A DNA stretch of 64,000 bases from Nilaparvata lugens (GCF_014356525.2 NC_052506.1:8797698-8861697), one strand, 5' to 3'. Numbered from the stretch's first letter, positions 1-11,198 are shown. The notes: generated by a model not told the origin, from the sequence alone. Translations and numbers: made by a program.

Positions 1-81
1 TGCCACCTGTTATATTCTGAAACAAAAATTGCACTTCATGTACCACAGACAACAATATTGTTTTTACCATTTTATTTTTTA

Positions 82-363
82 GATTGATTGATTGAGTACT
101 TTATTTATGTAGATTACAATATATACTGGCTTTTACACTTATATACAATAGCTTACAATACAGCAAAATTATAGATGAATTTACATAATATAGACTAAGA
201 AAATAATTATTGAACTGTATATGATATGAAAAATCAATTTGTAATATAATAACTATAGATAATTATATTGTTATGCATCTACATAAATTGGCGGAGCTTT
301 GGACCATTGTCCATTCTTCGGAAAGAATATTCAAAATATCCTCCCCACTAACTCTCTACCAAA
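82..363 (-). repeat. Dispersed retroelement 3' segment, copy 1
   Basis: About 280 bp that recurs at 19030-19332 and 61259-61556. Read on the minus strand it starts near TTTGGTAGAGAGTTA and ends in a short CAATCAAT-type tail. That is the usual structure of a SINE or truncated LINE 3' end. All three copies begin at the same point, which favours a short non-autonomous element over random LINE truncation. This copy lacks a few bases found in the other two (near 305). No coding content was seen. Confidence 0.6.
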
Positions 364-420
364 AGACAGATACATTCAAATATAATTTGCTTGGTCAAGT
401 GTGAATATTAATTCTCACAC

Positions 421-1215
421 TTGCCGCCGTCTAGGTGTCACCCCGACACCTGATCATTTTGGCCATAGGCGACTACTTGTACCCTCGTGAAAATATACCA
501 TTGCCGTCAAGTTGTCCCCCCGACTACTTGTCACCTACTGGACCAAAGGTGACAACTAGTCATGACAGTAAACGACAACTCGACACCTCGCACCCTCGCG
601 TCAGAGTGTCCCCCCAACTATTGTCACTTCCTTAGAAAGGAGACAAGTAGACGGGGATGGCTCACGTCAACATGACACCTTGCAAGCTAGCGTCAAGGTG
701 TCACCCTGACTACTTGTCACCTACAGAGCACCAGTTGGCACAACTTACACCCCCGCGACGTGGGAAGGGGAGATCAAGCAATTTTTATTACTGGTTATGA
801 TGTTGAATCGAATTCTAAGCACTTTTGGTTCAGTAACATTTTCCCGTCAAACGCACGGTTCGGGAGATATTCGCCGTCTTTGCTATTTTTCGAGTTGGTT
901 GAATGGTGATTTCTTGTGGTGTGGAATCGAGGTGATAGGTTGTCGTGACCGAAGAAGACTACCTGTACCCTCGTAAAAATATACCATTGCCGTCAAGTTG
1001 TCACCTACTGGACCGAAGGTGCCAACTAGTCATGACCGTAAACGACAGCTTGACACCTCGCACCCTCGCGTCAGAGTGTCCCCCCGACTAGTTGTCACCT
1101 CCTTAGAAAGGAGACAAGTAGACGGGGATGGCTCACGTCAACTTGTCCCCTAAAAACCGGTTTTAAAAGGGGACAGGTTGACGGGGTGTCAAGTAGTCGG
1201 GGTGGCACCTAGTCG
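421..1215. repeat. GC-rich element with repeated CCCGACTACTTGTC motifs
   Basis: This block is far richer in G+C than its surroundings. It contains two diverged direct copies offset by about 489 bp (the stretch starting near 468 returns near 957). Short motifs such as CCCGACTACTTGTC and its reverse complement GACAAGTAGTCGGG occur several times in both orientations. This fits a non-autonomous DNA transposon with subterminal repeats, but no clean target duplication was found. No protein family was recognised in the short ORF at 435-635. Confidence 0.5.
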
Positions 1216-1451
1216 CGTTCCCTCTCACACTATCCCAAGATCATAATTTTGAAGAAGTCTGAATAATTCCAGAATAAGGCCTGCCACTAACGTTTGTCAC
1301 CGGACATTCTCGACTGTACATTCGAAAAACGTCATTGTGGGATCTTGCAGGTATGCTGTTACATAACACTGTTCGTCCGTCAGCAGAAAATTTACGGTGA
1401 AACGTTACATTAGTGGTTGACTCAAGTCTGCTTCTTCTAATCTTGCTAGGT

Positions 1452-1909
1452 CATCCATATAAATAAAAATCGAGCCTCAAGTTTTTACATTCAATAACTT
1501 TTTCATGTGTGCACCGAATTTGATGATTTTTTTAGTTGTGTTCGTTATGTTCAGGACCAGCTTTCCTTCGGTCCTTCAAAGTTTACATGTAATCCTTATG
1601 GTGGAAGATTTGTGAGCTGGCCACACACAGAAATAAAAATCAGCTGTTATAATCATTGCGTCATACAACAGCCGTCGGTAGATAGTAGACAAGAGTGTGT
1701 GCTGCTCCATAACCGCCCATGTATTTTATTCTAAACGCCCTGACTAAAAACAAAATGACTGTTCTGTGTGAAACCATCCAGCAGTGCGGCCTCAGGTTAA
1801 AGACTTACATGCTCTAAAGGCATTGCTTTGTTTCGAATAATTGTGCTGTCTTCGGTGTTCTGAATTAATTGATTTCTAGTAAATTATTTATTTTGTAGTT
1901 GGAAAATTA
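1452..1909 (+). repeat. Possible Helitron internal sequence
   Basis: The stretch opens with TCCATATAAATAAAAATCG, resembling a Helitron 5' end. It precedes a well-formed Helitron 3' terminus at 2019, so 1452-2019 may be one decayed Helitron rather than only the 110-bp unit at its right. The short ORF at 1507-1734 has no recognisable domain. Confidence 0.3.
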
Positions 1910-2019
1910 TCTATATAAATAAAATGCCGCATCGCGCCTCCAGAGGTGTGCATCCAGCTAAAGTTTGTCATGACATGCATTAAACAATTTGGCGATACGA
2001 AGTTCGCTGGGCCAGCTAG
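1910..2019 (+). mobile_element. Short non-autonomous Helitron
   Basis: Begins TCTATATAAATAAAATG directly after an A and ends GCCAGCTAG directly before a T. These are the canonical Helitron features: 5' TC, 3' CTRR and insertion between A and T. A small hairpin (GCTG...CAGC) lies just upstream of the terminal CTAG. At 110 bp it cannot code for Rep/helicase. It shares its 3' end style (AAGTTCGC-GGG-AGCTAG) with the larger Helitron ending at 63023. Confidence 0.65.
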
Positions 2020-2140
2020 TAAGTCATAATTATTTACTTTCATAAGACACTCTCATTTTGTATGACTTTCATGATCAAGTCTATCACTGGACTTGAAATG
2101 TACATACGAAACCTACAAATAATCAAAATTTACGTATAGT

Positions 2141-2195
2141 AAAAAAGTAAATTCTTATGGCTATTGTTGGTGGGGAGTCCCTTGCGGGATACGTA
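2141..2195 (-). repeat. SINE 3' fragment
   Basis: This short stretch is the reverse complement of the 3' part of the SINE at 33854-34104 (the segment with CCCGCAAGG-ACTCCCCACC). Only the 3' end is present, as expected of a 5'-truncated retrotransposed copy. Confidence 0.5.
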
Positions 2196-2197
2196 TA

Positions 2198-2838
2198 GTT
2201 GACCGAGCGAAGTGAGGTCTAAGATTCAATTCGCCGGTTTTGCATTTCTCTTCATGTTTTTATATATGTTTATATGTTCCGCATTTATAGCGAAACGCAG
2301 CAATAGATTTTCATGAAATTTGACAGGTATGTTCCTTTTTGAATTTCGCGTCGACGTATACATAAGGTTTTTCTGAAATTTTGCATTTTAAGGATAATAC
2401 AAAAGGAAAAAGAGTCTCCTTCGAACGCCAATATTACCGTAAAAATCAGACTTTAGAATTATTCATCATAAATCAGCTGTCGAGTGGATTATTAATTGCA
2501 TGCAATGACGAATGCAATTAATATCTCAATGTAACTTGGTAAAAAGTCAGCTGTCTTATGGACTATTAATTGCAAGCGATGAGGCATAACTGAAAGTAAC
2601 ATAGTATTTTCTCCCGAATTTTCTCTGATTTCAACTCGGTAAGCTTTTGATGATAGTAGCACAGTTGTTTACAACAAATTATTGTCGATACAACAACCCA
2701 AACAGCCATTAGTTGTTTACACACCGATATCTCGCCGACACGTCAGGACAGGACATAATTCACTCTGATGGACAGTATTAGAGGAGGCTGTGGTTTTTAA
2801 CTGCGCGAGGTCTACTGTTCACAGAACTACTAGTAACA
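2198..2838 (+). repeat. Dispersed repeat family X, copy 1
   Basis: Starts with GACCGAGCGAAGTGAGGTC and ends near the GTTCACAGAACTACTAGTA stretch. Related copies or pieces lie at 14240-14900, 35253-35470, 51025-51080 with 52205-52460, and 58470-58905 (reverse). Shared landmarks include AAGGATAATA-AAAGG, an ATCAGCTG-rich centre and a TTAATTGCATGCAAT palindromic stretch. No ORF of note. The class is unresolved. Confidence 0.55.
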
Positions 2839-2938
2839 TAGATGTTACTTGTGATAAATAGTTAAAACAGAAAGATGAAATTAAAGAATGTATTTTTTAT
2901 TTTGAAATAAACTTTGCAGACTTTAAATGTAGCCTTAC

Positions 2939-3156
2939 CCAAAGTATCCAGGAATCGATTGTTCCGAAACAACATCTCTGCTCAAGGATGGCTTTTTTAA
3001 CAGCTGGAATATTGTCGATTAGCCAGCGAAGTTTAAGAGCACTGAAGTATGGCGAAATAGGAAGACCACAAAGATTTTTCAAATAATTATTATCATTGTC
3101 AGGAACTTTGGCGAGGAGGTGATCAACTGTTGGTGCTGTCCGTATGTCTGACCAAA
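2939..3156 (-). CDS. GK: Glycerol kinase, coding exon 3 (partial gene)
   Basis: 218-bp exon between a TTCACAG acceptor and a GTAAGG donor. It opens with two bases that complete a valine codon begun in exon 2, then encodes 72 residues (111-182) and ends in phase 0. The protein reads WSDIRTAPTV, then LPISPYFSALKLRWLIDN, then FGTIDSWILW. These are hallmark blocks of the FGGY kinase N-terminal domain. The tyrosine in PYF (about residue 146) matches the glycerol-contacting tyrosine known in bacterial glycerol kinase. The enzyme phosphorylates glycerol to glycerol-3-phosphate using ATP. The next exon, with the remaining catalytic aspartate and the C-terminal domain, is not in the window and must lie left of base 1. 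The ORF extends past the donor only as intron read-through. Confidence 0.9.
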
Positions 3157-3240
3157 CTGTGAACAAAGAATACATTTGATATTCAACATTTTGATATGAG
3201 AGAATTGGAGTAACTATCCATGAGTAATCATATCATCTAT

Positions 3241-3608
3241 TTTTGAGTTTAAAAGTGTCCTCTATCCATAGAAATGTAAAGAATTGATGAAAAGGCATCG
3301 AAACTATCATTTTGCATTTGGAAAACCACAAATTCTCGCTTTTTAACTGAATTTGATTGACGAAATGCTTGACGGATATTTCCCTACACGATCCCCTTCA
3401 ACCGCTTGAGTTATTCAAACTTTTCATCAATCACCATCCAGCCTCACTTCATGCGTCAAATGGGTTCCTACGCGGTCAATCTTGTTTAAGTCAATCTGAA
3501 ATCATAGATTAAATTAAACTTTTGTTCAAAATTATTGTCCGTCAAGGACTCCTCCTCAAGAAAATGTAAAAAGTCAACAATATAGAGGTATACTGCTACT
3601 AGCACAAA
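3241..3608. repeat. Intron segment duplicated three times (copy A)
   Basis: This GK intron 2 stretch next to exon 3 is found again, nearly unchanged, at 5833-6125 and 8040-8395, with an extra partial piece at 7964-8039. It is always followed by the repeat that starts TCCTATACTATTGAACG. It probably represents host intron DNA copied by segmental duplication, or a TE end I cannot define. Confidence 0.55.
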
Positions 3609-4308
3609 GAACGGAATCCTATACTATTGAACGAGCAATTTCTGTTTATATGTTTAGATGTTTTTATGTTTATATTTATATCTGTATGTGACCGGATCTC
3701 GAAAACGGCTCTAACGATTCTCACGAAATTTGGAAAAAAGTAAGTTTATGATATGAAACTTCGATTGCACTAGGTCTCAACCCTGGGATAACTCGCTGAA
3801 GGACATTGCGAGTGCATGTGTCGGTTATTCCTCAGCTGATCTCAAGAGAAGAATAATTCAGCAAGAAAAACTCATTTTTGTTTATTTCTCTTTTTTTAGA
3901 AAACATGTTTAGATCGGAAAGTCCAAAATAGTGATTAGATTCTGTTAGTGTAGAATAGTAACTTACATAGTATATTAACAAATATTGTAGCAAACATAGT
4001 ATATCATTCTAAATCGAATTCATAGTATATCTATTCTTAATTGATGTTGTGTTTGTTTTTTGAAGTGAGAATAAATTGTTATTTTGATGAGTGATATTAG
4101 CTTAAACTAGATTTTGATTTGGACTGTAGTATAAATTTGAAAATGAACAGTTTTGGGCATAAGCCTTTTGTGCCTCCTCATGTAACTGTAAAAATAATTG
4201 TACGACTGAGAAAATAAATAAATAAATATAAACTATGAATTCAATCTTTCGTTACAAATGTTCTATGCTTTTACACTCCAGAGCGAAGCTCGGTCCTCCG
4301 ATATTATG
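3609..4308 (+). repeat. Helitron-like repeat family H, copy A
   Basis: Starts TCCTATACTATTGAACG and ends with a GAGC-GAA-GCTC hairpin followed by CGGTCCTCCGATATTA. The family contains a characteristic stretch CTCGAAAACGGCTCTAACG. Other copies: 6126-6880, 8396-9150, 24457-25637, and reversed at 53568-54587 and 57636-58273. The 5' TC and terminal hairpin suggest a non-autonomous Helitron-like element, but the 3' end is not a clear CTRR, so the class is uncertain. No coding capacity. Confidence 0.5.
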
Positions 4309-4414
4309 TATATGAAATTTTTTTTCAGCACTACAGCCCAATATGAGCTTCGGCCGCCTCCACTACAGCTCTCCACTCTTCTCGGTCCTCTGTCATTAGT
4401 TTCCATCCTCTACA

Positions 4415-5085
4415 TCCCATCCTCCCTGTATACGATATCGCATCTCCCAATTAACGGAATGACTTGAAATTTGGAACTTAAGGTCCTTACAATATAAGGA
4501 TCCGACACGAACAATTTCGATCTGATGCAATTCAAGATGGCGGATAAAATGGTAAAAATGCTGTCAAAAACAGGGTTTTCGCGATTTTCTCGAAAACGGC
4601 TCCAACGATTTTGATCAAATTTATACCTAAAATAGTCATTGATAAGCTCTATCAACTGCCACAAGTCCCATATCTGTAAAAATTTCAGGAGCTCCGCCCC
4701 ATCTATGCAAAGTTTGATTTTAGATTCCCAATTATCAGGCTTTAGATACAATTTAAACAAAAAATTCCAAGTGGAAAAGATTGAACATGAAAATCTCTTC
4801 AATTAATGTTCAGTAACATTTTCACCTAAAATTGAAATAAGCTCGAAATTCGAGAAAATGTTATTATTTCAATTACAAACTGTTGGCAACTGTTGATTCT
4901 ATTAAATCATTCACTATGAAGAGATAGCAGACCTCGTGTGTCTCCAGCCTTATTGTCCTTTCACCAGCTGGCTTGGATCTTTGAATAGTAGACTTGAGAT
5001 GCGCGGGAACACTAGCGTCAGGTGATCAATTTTCATAACGGCAAGGAAAGTTGCGTGAGTGCGCCACACTAGATTTTTATCATGT
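4415..5085 (+). repeat. MITE-like repeat family N, copy 1
   Basis: Closely related to 42395-43250. Common landmarks are CAAGATGGCGG, TTTCTCGAAAACGGCTCC and the right end GGCAAGGAAAGTTG followed by GCGCCACAC. This copy lacks the left terminal part (ACTTTCCTTGCC) seen at 42395. The 130-residue ORF on the minus strand (4410-4802) is a chance reading of this repeat. Confidence 0.6.
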
Positions 5086-5099
5086 TCTATTATTATCGT

Positions 5100-5205
5100 G
5101 ATTCTGTTATTTATAATATTCATTTTTGAATTAAGTAAAGGGTTGTGTGGCAGAGAGGACCTGGAGTCCTAAGTCCGCCCTTAAAAGGCAATCAATCAAT
5201 CAATT
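5100..5205 (+). repeat. LINE/SINE 3' tail
   Basis: Ends with AATCAATCAATCAATTT after a stretch containing TGTGGCAGAGAGGACC. The same 3' segment occurs at 11545-11660, there ending in an ATTT repeat. Different simple-repeat tails on the same 3' end are typical of non-LTR retrotransposons. Confidence 0.55.
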
Positions 5206-5220
5206 TAGATAACATTAAAA

Positions 5221-5755
5221 TAGTTATTTGTGCAACTAGTGCGCAAAGTGACAGTTTGCTGCACCGAAAGAAACGTTTACGCCCGAGCCGTAGGCAAGGG
5301 CGGAATGGTTTCTTGAGTGCAGCAGAGGAACTTTGCGCACGTATTTCACATTAAGTTTTTCCTACAGTTACCATTGAATATGAAAAGTGGGTAATTATGG
5401 GTAAAATTGCCTGAATAATATAGTAGTGTTTGAATGGCGGGGGGCAGCTGTGTGGTGTGTGCTGTGGTGGCACTGTGCTATCGCTTTCCTTGGTTATTAT
5501 AATATAATGAATAATTAGCGCGTTGTGCTTCGTTGCACCTCTGCTCACTATAGCAGCCACAGCAGTCACTGTTACCAACTTCATTTTGATTTTGCTGCAC
5601 TGTTGCTCCATATAACCTACTAAGTATTTTGCGTTGCCATGTTGCAAATCTGGAGTGCAGAAAAATTTTTCCCGCACTAGAGCGGAAAAGTGATTCTTTG
5701 CGTTCTGTAATCAGTGCAGCAATGGCCACTTTTCAACGTAACTGTAGGAAAAATG
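5221..5755. repeat. Dispersed repeat family G, copy 1
   Basis: Starts near TTGTGCAACTAGTGCGCAAAG and ends with CAACGTAACTGTAGGAAAAA. A second copy begins at 16202 and ends near 18302, split by about 1.57 kb of other repeat DNA after position 16650. Both contain a GCCCGAGCCGTAGGC stretch. The short minus-strand ORFs here look non-functional. Confidence 0.5.
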
Positions 5756-5763
5756 TATTATTA

Positions 5764-5832
5764 TTTCTAATAATTACCAATCGCGTTGTAAAGTGTTTCG
5801 CCAGTTAATCGATCCCACACTACGGTGCTCTC
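5764..5832 (-). pseudogene. Duplicated fragment of GK exon 2 with its splice donor
   Basis: 69 bp matching 11990-12058 at 68 of 69 positions by eye (g at 5785 against a at 12011). On the minus strand it encodes the last 18 residues of GK exon 2 (ESTVVWDR...YNAI) and continues into the same GTAATT donor and about 14 bp of intron. The rest of the exon is absent: at 5833 the sequence switches to the duplicated intron segment. With no good acceptor next to it, this piece is probably not spliced. It lies within GK intron 2, downstream of the real exon. Confidence 0.8.
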
Positions 5833-7963
5833 ATTTTGCATTTGAAAAACCACAAATTCTCGCTTTATAATTCAATTTGATTGACGAAATGCTTGACAGA
5901 TATTTCCCTACACGATCCCCTTCAACCGCTTGAGTTATTCAAACTTTTCATCAATCACCATCCAGCCTCACTTCATGCGTCAAATGGGTTCCTACGCGGT
6001 CAATCTTGCTTAAATCATCGATTTAAAAACTTTTGTTCAAAATTATTGTCCGTCAAGGACTCCTCCTCAAGAAAATGTAAAAAGTCAACAATATAGAGGT
6101 ATGCTGCTACTAGCACAAAGAACGGAATCCTATACTATTGAACGAGCAATTTCTGTTTATATGTTTTTATGTTTATATTTATATCTGTATGTGACCGGAC
6201 CTCGAAAACGGCTCTAACGATTCTCACGAAATTTGGAACAAAGTAGGTTTATGATATGGAACTTCGATTGCACTAATTCTCAATCCTGGGATAACTCTCT
6301 GAAGGATATTAAAAGGATAAATACTTGGAAAAACAGCTGGAAATTTTGTCGTCTGTCGATACCGTAATGGAAATGAGTGAGCGAGTGCATGTGTCGGTTA
6401 TTCCTCAGCTGATCTCAAGAGAAGAATAATTCAGCAAGAAAAACTTATTTTTGTTTATTTCTCTTTTTTTTTAGAAAACATGTTTACATCAGAAAGTCCA
6501 AAATAGTGATTAGATGCTGTTAGTGTAGAATAGTACATAGTATTTTAACAAATATTGTAGCAAACATAGTATATCATTCTAAATCCAATTCATAGTATAT
6601 ATATTCTTAATCGATGATGTGTTTGTTTTTTGAAGTGTGAATAAATTGTTATTTTGATGAGTGATAGTAGCTTAACCTAGATTTTGATTTGGACTGAAGT
6701 ATAAATTTGAAAAGGGATAGTTTTGGGCATAAGCCTGTTGTGCCTCCTCATATAACTGTAAAAATAATTGTACGACTGAGAAAATGAATAAATAAATATA
6801 AACTATAGGCCTAAATTCAAGCTTTCGTTACAAATGTTCTATGCTTTAACACTCCAGAGCGAAGTTCGGTCCCCCGATATTAATTTATCAAAGAGGCTCA
6901 AGGATGGAACTTTTTATAGTCTTTGTGAACTTTAAATAAAAACAAAACAAAACAAAAGTAATGCCTCTGCAACTCAGTAATCATAATGTTAATATAAGGG
7001 ATGGATTGTCTATTGTTATTCATACATGTCCGGATCTTACTACATGCAATTGTCAGGAGCTGGAGCAGGTCTCTGAGTATAGATACCTTGGTGTATACTT
7101 TGATAAGAATCTAAGATGGGATAAGCACACAACTCACCTAAAGCAAAAGCTCAGAAAATATATATATATTTATTTAAAAAGTTAAACTCCCTGCTAGATC
7201 CTTCTATTATAAGATTGGCATACTTTGCTTATGTTCAGGCACTGCTCCACAGTGGTATTGTTGTACGGGGGGGGGGTGCCTTTATGAACGTCTTGGATCC
7301 GCTGCTGATTGTGCAGAAGGCAGTTATCAAGGCTGCGGCAGGCCATCCAAGACGTTATCCTACTGATCAGCTTTTCATAGAGTTTCAGGTTTTGGATATT
7401 CGACAGCTTTTTATCAAGGCACTACTTGTGCATATGCATAAAAGAAGGGAAAGTTTAAATATAATTTCATCAAATCATGACCATTTCACAGGTGCCTCTA
7501 GCATTAGCAACATAAGGATGCCTAGATTGACGAGTCTGGCCTCATCCCGATGCCCCTATTATATTGCTCATCGCTTGTGTTGCAACATGCCTGTTCAGTT
7601 GTCAATCTTTAACACATACAGTAATGCCGCGTACACGAAAATTTTACTCTCTTGGCTGTTCCAACAGAGTAGAGAAACATCGGAGATGTTATTGCGGTCT
7701 GCTTACCATTTCTAGAAGGTTTTTTTGAAAATAATAATCTGTTTTCAATTTGCTATGTCCGTTTCTGGCGTGTGCTTGCCTGGCGCCCCTGATGGATGAT
7801 CCTCGACCCAAATTAAAACTTTTCTATTCTGTACTTTCTTCTTACTATCTCTCTCTTTCTATCTATCTGTCTCCTTTTTACTCTCTCTTTTTTTCCCCTT
7901 CTCTTCCCTTCTTCCATTTTATTCTCTCTCTCTTTAGTTGTTTTTCCTCTTGTTTCCTCCTCT
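5833..7963 (+). repeat. Tandem duplication unit B
   Basis: About 2.1 kb repeated at 8100-10227 with an offset of 2267, falling to 2264 after a few one-base indels. Each unit holds the duplicated GK intron segment, a family H repeat and a LINE fragment. The differences I could see are single-base length changes, mostly in homopolymers (for example near 6330, 6870, 6945, 7645 and 7820). The duplication is therefore either very recent or an assembly artefact. Confidence 0.85.
6961..7715 (+). pseudogene. LINE reverse transcriptase C-terminal fragment (unit B)
   Basis: Two consecutive reading frames contain EYRYLGVYFDKNLRWDKH followed, after a frameshift near 7180, by YFAYVQALLHSGIVV and VQKAVIKAA. 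This pattern is the thumb/C-terminal region of jockey/CR1-like non-LTR retrotransposon reverse transcriptases. Catalytic motifs are absent, so it is a 5'-truncated dead copy. A pyrimidine-rich stretch follows at 7820-7960. The second ORF has no real ATG start. Confidence 0.75.
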
Positions 7964-8099
7964 GAAAGGCATCGAAACTATCATTTTGCATTTGGAAAAC
8001 CACAAATACTCGCTTTTAAATTGAATTAAATTCTTGAGTTTAAAAGTGTCCTCTATCCATAGAAATGTAAAGAATTGATGAAAAGGCATCGAAACTATC
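7964..8099. repeat. Partial extra copies of the GK intron segment
   Basis: Between the two tandem units lie two overlapping partial copies of the 3241-3350 intron stretch (motif GGCATCGAAACTATCATTTTGC occurs twice). They mark the duplication junction. Confidence 0.6.
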
Positions 8100-10227
8100 A
8101 TTTTGCATTTGGAAAACCACAAATTCTCGCTTTATAATTCAATTTGATTGACGAAATGCTTGACAGATATTTCCCTACACGATCCCCTTCAACCGCTTGA
8201 GTTATTCAAACTTTTCATCAATCACCATCCAGCCTCACTTCATGCGTCAAATGGGTTCCTACGCGGTCAATCTTGCTTAAATCATCGATTTAAAAACTTT
8301 TGTTCAAAATTATTGTCCGTCAAGGACTCCTCCTCAAGAAAATGTAAAAAGTCAACAATATAGAGGTATGCTGCTACTAGCACAAAGAACGGAATCCTAT
8401 ACTATTGAACGAGCAATTTCTGTTTATATGTTTTTATGTTTATATTTATATCTGTATGTGACCGGACCTCGAAAACGGCTCTAACGATTCTCACGAAATT
8501 TGGAACAAAGTAGGTTTATGATATGGAACTTCGATTGCACTAATTCTCAATCCTGGGATAACTCTCTGAAGGATATTAAAAGGATAATACTTGGAAAAAC
8601 AGCTGGAAATTTTGTCGTCTGTCGATACCGTAATGGAAATGAGTGAGCGAGTGCATGTGTCGGTTATTCCTCAGCTGATCTCAAGAGAAGAATAATTCAG
8701 CAAGAAAAACTTATTTTTGTTTATTTCTCTTTTTTTTTAGAAAACATGTTTACATCAGAAAGTCCAAAATAGTGATTAGATGCTGTTAGTGTAGAATAGT
8801 ACATAGTATTTTAACAAATATTGTAGCAAACATAGTATATCATTCTAAATCCAATTCATAGTATATATATTCTTAATCGATGATGTGTTTGTTTTTTGAA
8901 GTGTGAATAAATTGTTATTTTGATGAGTGATAGTAGCTTAACCTAGATTTTGATTTGGACTGAAGTATAAATTTGAAAAGGGATAGTTTTGGGCATAAGC
9001 CTGTTGTGCCTCCTCATATAACTGTAAAAATAATTGTACGACTGAGAAAATGAATAAATAAATATAAACTATAGGCCTAAATTCAAGCTTTCGTTACAAA
9101 TGTTCTATGCTTTAACACTCCAGAGCGAAGTTCGGTCCCCGATATTAATTTATCAAAGAGGCTCAAGGATGGAACTTTTTATAGTCTTTGTGAACTTTAA
9201 ATAAAACAAAACAAAACAAAAGTAATGCCTCTGCAACTCAGTAATCATAATGTTAATATAAGGGATGGATTGTCTATTGTTATTCATACATGTCCGGATC
9301 TTACTACATGCAATTGTCAGGAGCTGGAGCAGGTCTCTGAGTATAGATACCTTGGTGTATACTTTGATAAGAATCTAAGATGGGATAAGCACACAACTCA
9401 CCTAAAGCAAAAGCTCAGAAAATATATATATATTTATTTAAAAAGTTAAACTCCCTGCTAGATCCTTCTATTATAAGATTGGCATACTTTGCTTATGTTC
9501 AGGCACTGCTCCACAGTGGTATTGTTGTACGGGGGGGGGGTGCCTTTATGAACGTCTTGGATCCGCTGCTGATTGTGCAGAAGGCAGTTATCAAGGCTGC
9601 GGCAGGCCATCCAAGACGTTATCCTACTGATCAGCTTTTCATAGAGTTTCAGGTTTTGGATATTCGACAGCTTTTTATCAAGGCACTACTTGTGCATATG
9701 CATAAAAGAAGGGAAAGTTTAAATATAATTTCATCAAATCATGACCATTTCACAGGTGCCTCTAGCATTAGCAACATAAGGATGCCTAGATTGACGAGTC
9801 TGGCCTCATCCCGATGCCCCTATTATATTGCTCATCGCTTGTGTTGCAACATGCCTGTTCAGTTGTCAATCTTTAACACATACAGTAATGCCGCGTACAC
9901 GAAAATTTACTCTCTTGGCTGTTCCAACAGAGTAGAGAAACATCGGAGATGTTATTGCGGTCTGCTTACCATTTCTAGAAGGTTTTTTTGAAAATAATAA
10001 TCTGTTTTCAATTTGCTATGTCCGTTTCTGGCGTGTGCTTGCCTGGCGCCCCTGATGGATGATCCTCGACCCAAATTAAAACTTTCTATTCTGTACTTTC
10101 TTCTTACTATCTCTCTCTTTCTATCTATCTGTCTCCTTTTTACTCTCTCTTTTTTTCCCCTTCTCTTCCCTTCTTCCATTTTATTCTCTCTCTCTTTAGT
10201 TGGTTTTTCCTCTTGTTTCCTCCTCTG
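8100..10227 (+). repeat. Tandem duplication unit C
   Basis: Second unit of the duplication described at 5833-7963. Same content and order: intron segment, family H repeat, LINE fragment, pyrimidine-rich end. Unlike unit B, it is followed by a different sequence (a minus-strand LINE end starting about 10230). Confidence 0.85.
9225..9991 (+). pseudogene. LINE reverse transcriptase C-terminal fragment (unit C)
   Basis: Duplicate of the LINE fragment at 6961-7715, with the same internal frameshift. The reading frame ends differently because of a one-base difference in an AAAATTT(T) run near 9905. Confidence 0.75.
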
Positions 10228-10363
10228 AATTGAAATGAATATATTAAATGATTCGGACTCTTCTTCGCACACAGGCATCATAGCCCATGTGAAGAAAATT
10301 TCCTATAATGCTTTCTATAATTTTTTGTAATGTGTATTTATGGTTTCAATGATTTTTATAGCA

Positions 10364-11198
10364 TTACAGGTCTATGCTGGATTCAGGCAGCTGAAAAAAC
10401 TCTTCAACATGACAGAAGGGGTTTGGGCAGAGCCACGTATGTAGAGTTTTTTTGAACTCTATTGTTCTCATGTCTCTAAACTTGAGGGGCAATTTATTAA
10501 ATAAACGCCTACCCATTATCAGATGGCTGGACCTTAGCCTTTCCAGACGGACAAAAGGAATGTTGATGTCATGACTATGTCGAGTATTGATTCCATGAAC
10601 ATTCGATCTACATTGGAGCGTTTCCCTACACTTATGAGTGTGAACAAGGCTACTGAATATATAGAGATTCACTACCGTAAGAATGCCAAGCTCAACAAAA
10701 AGTGGCTTACAGTGGGCTATTCTATCAGCTCTACTCATTATTCTGATAGCTCTCTTCTGCATTATTAATACCTCTCCAATCCTGGTAGCATTACTCCAGA
10801 ACACCAGACCATACCACAAAACCGACTGGAACAGAGCAAAATATGAAGATTGTACATATTCAAAAGGCACACGTGACATCAAACAAACGCAGTAAGAGGA
10901 AGTTCACTCGAGACAACCTATCCAAAACCGTATCAATATGAGGAGACCACGACAGATCGCTATCCACCGTCAGCCCAAGAAATCTGGCCTTATTAGAAAT
11001 CGAGGGGTCGCTCACATATGGTCTTAAACTGAAGACAACTGTCTGTGTCTTGGCTTGGTTCAATAGAAAACCATTAGCTGCAAACCAATCAGAAACCTGT
11101 GTCATTGCATTATTGGCCCCTTCACCAACTGTCAGAATATCACGACCAGTATTTATCAGAGTAGTGTCATCTGCATAAATATATTTATCGGCATCCAC
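10364..11198 (-). pseudogene. LINE reverse transcriptase fragment, frameshifted
   Basis: On the minus strand the upstream part reads YIYADDTTL, the reverse transcriptase active-site YADD motif. It is followed by FLGLTVDSDLSWSPHID and, after a frameshift near 10875, by SSYFALFQSVLWYGLVFW and IMQKRAIRIM. This is the catalytic-to-thumb portion of a jockey/CR1-like non-LTR retrotransposon, truncated at its 5' side. It is a different lineage from the plus-strand copies at 6961 and 9225. Confidence 0.8.

Noticed and set aside
4410..4802. 130-residue minus ORF
   Set aside because: Lies entirely in repeat N; the other copy of the repeat does not preserve the frame.
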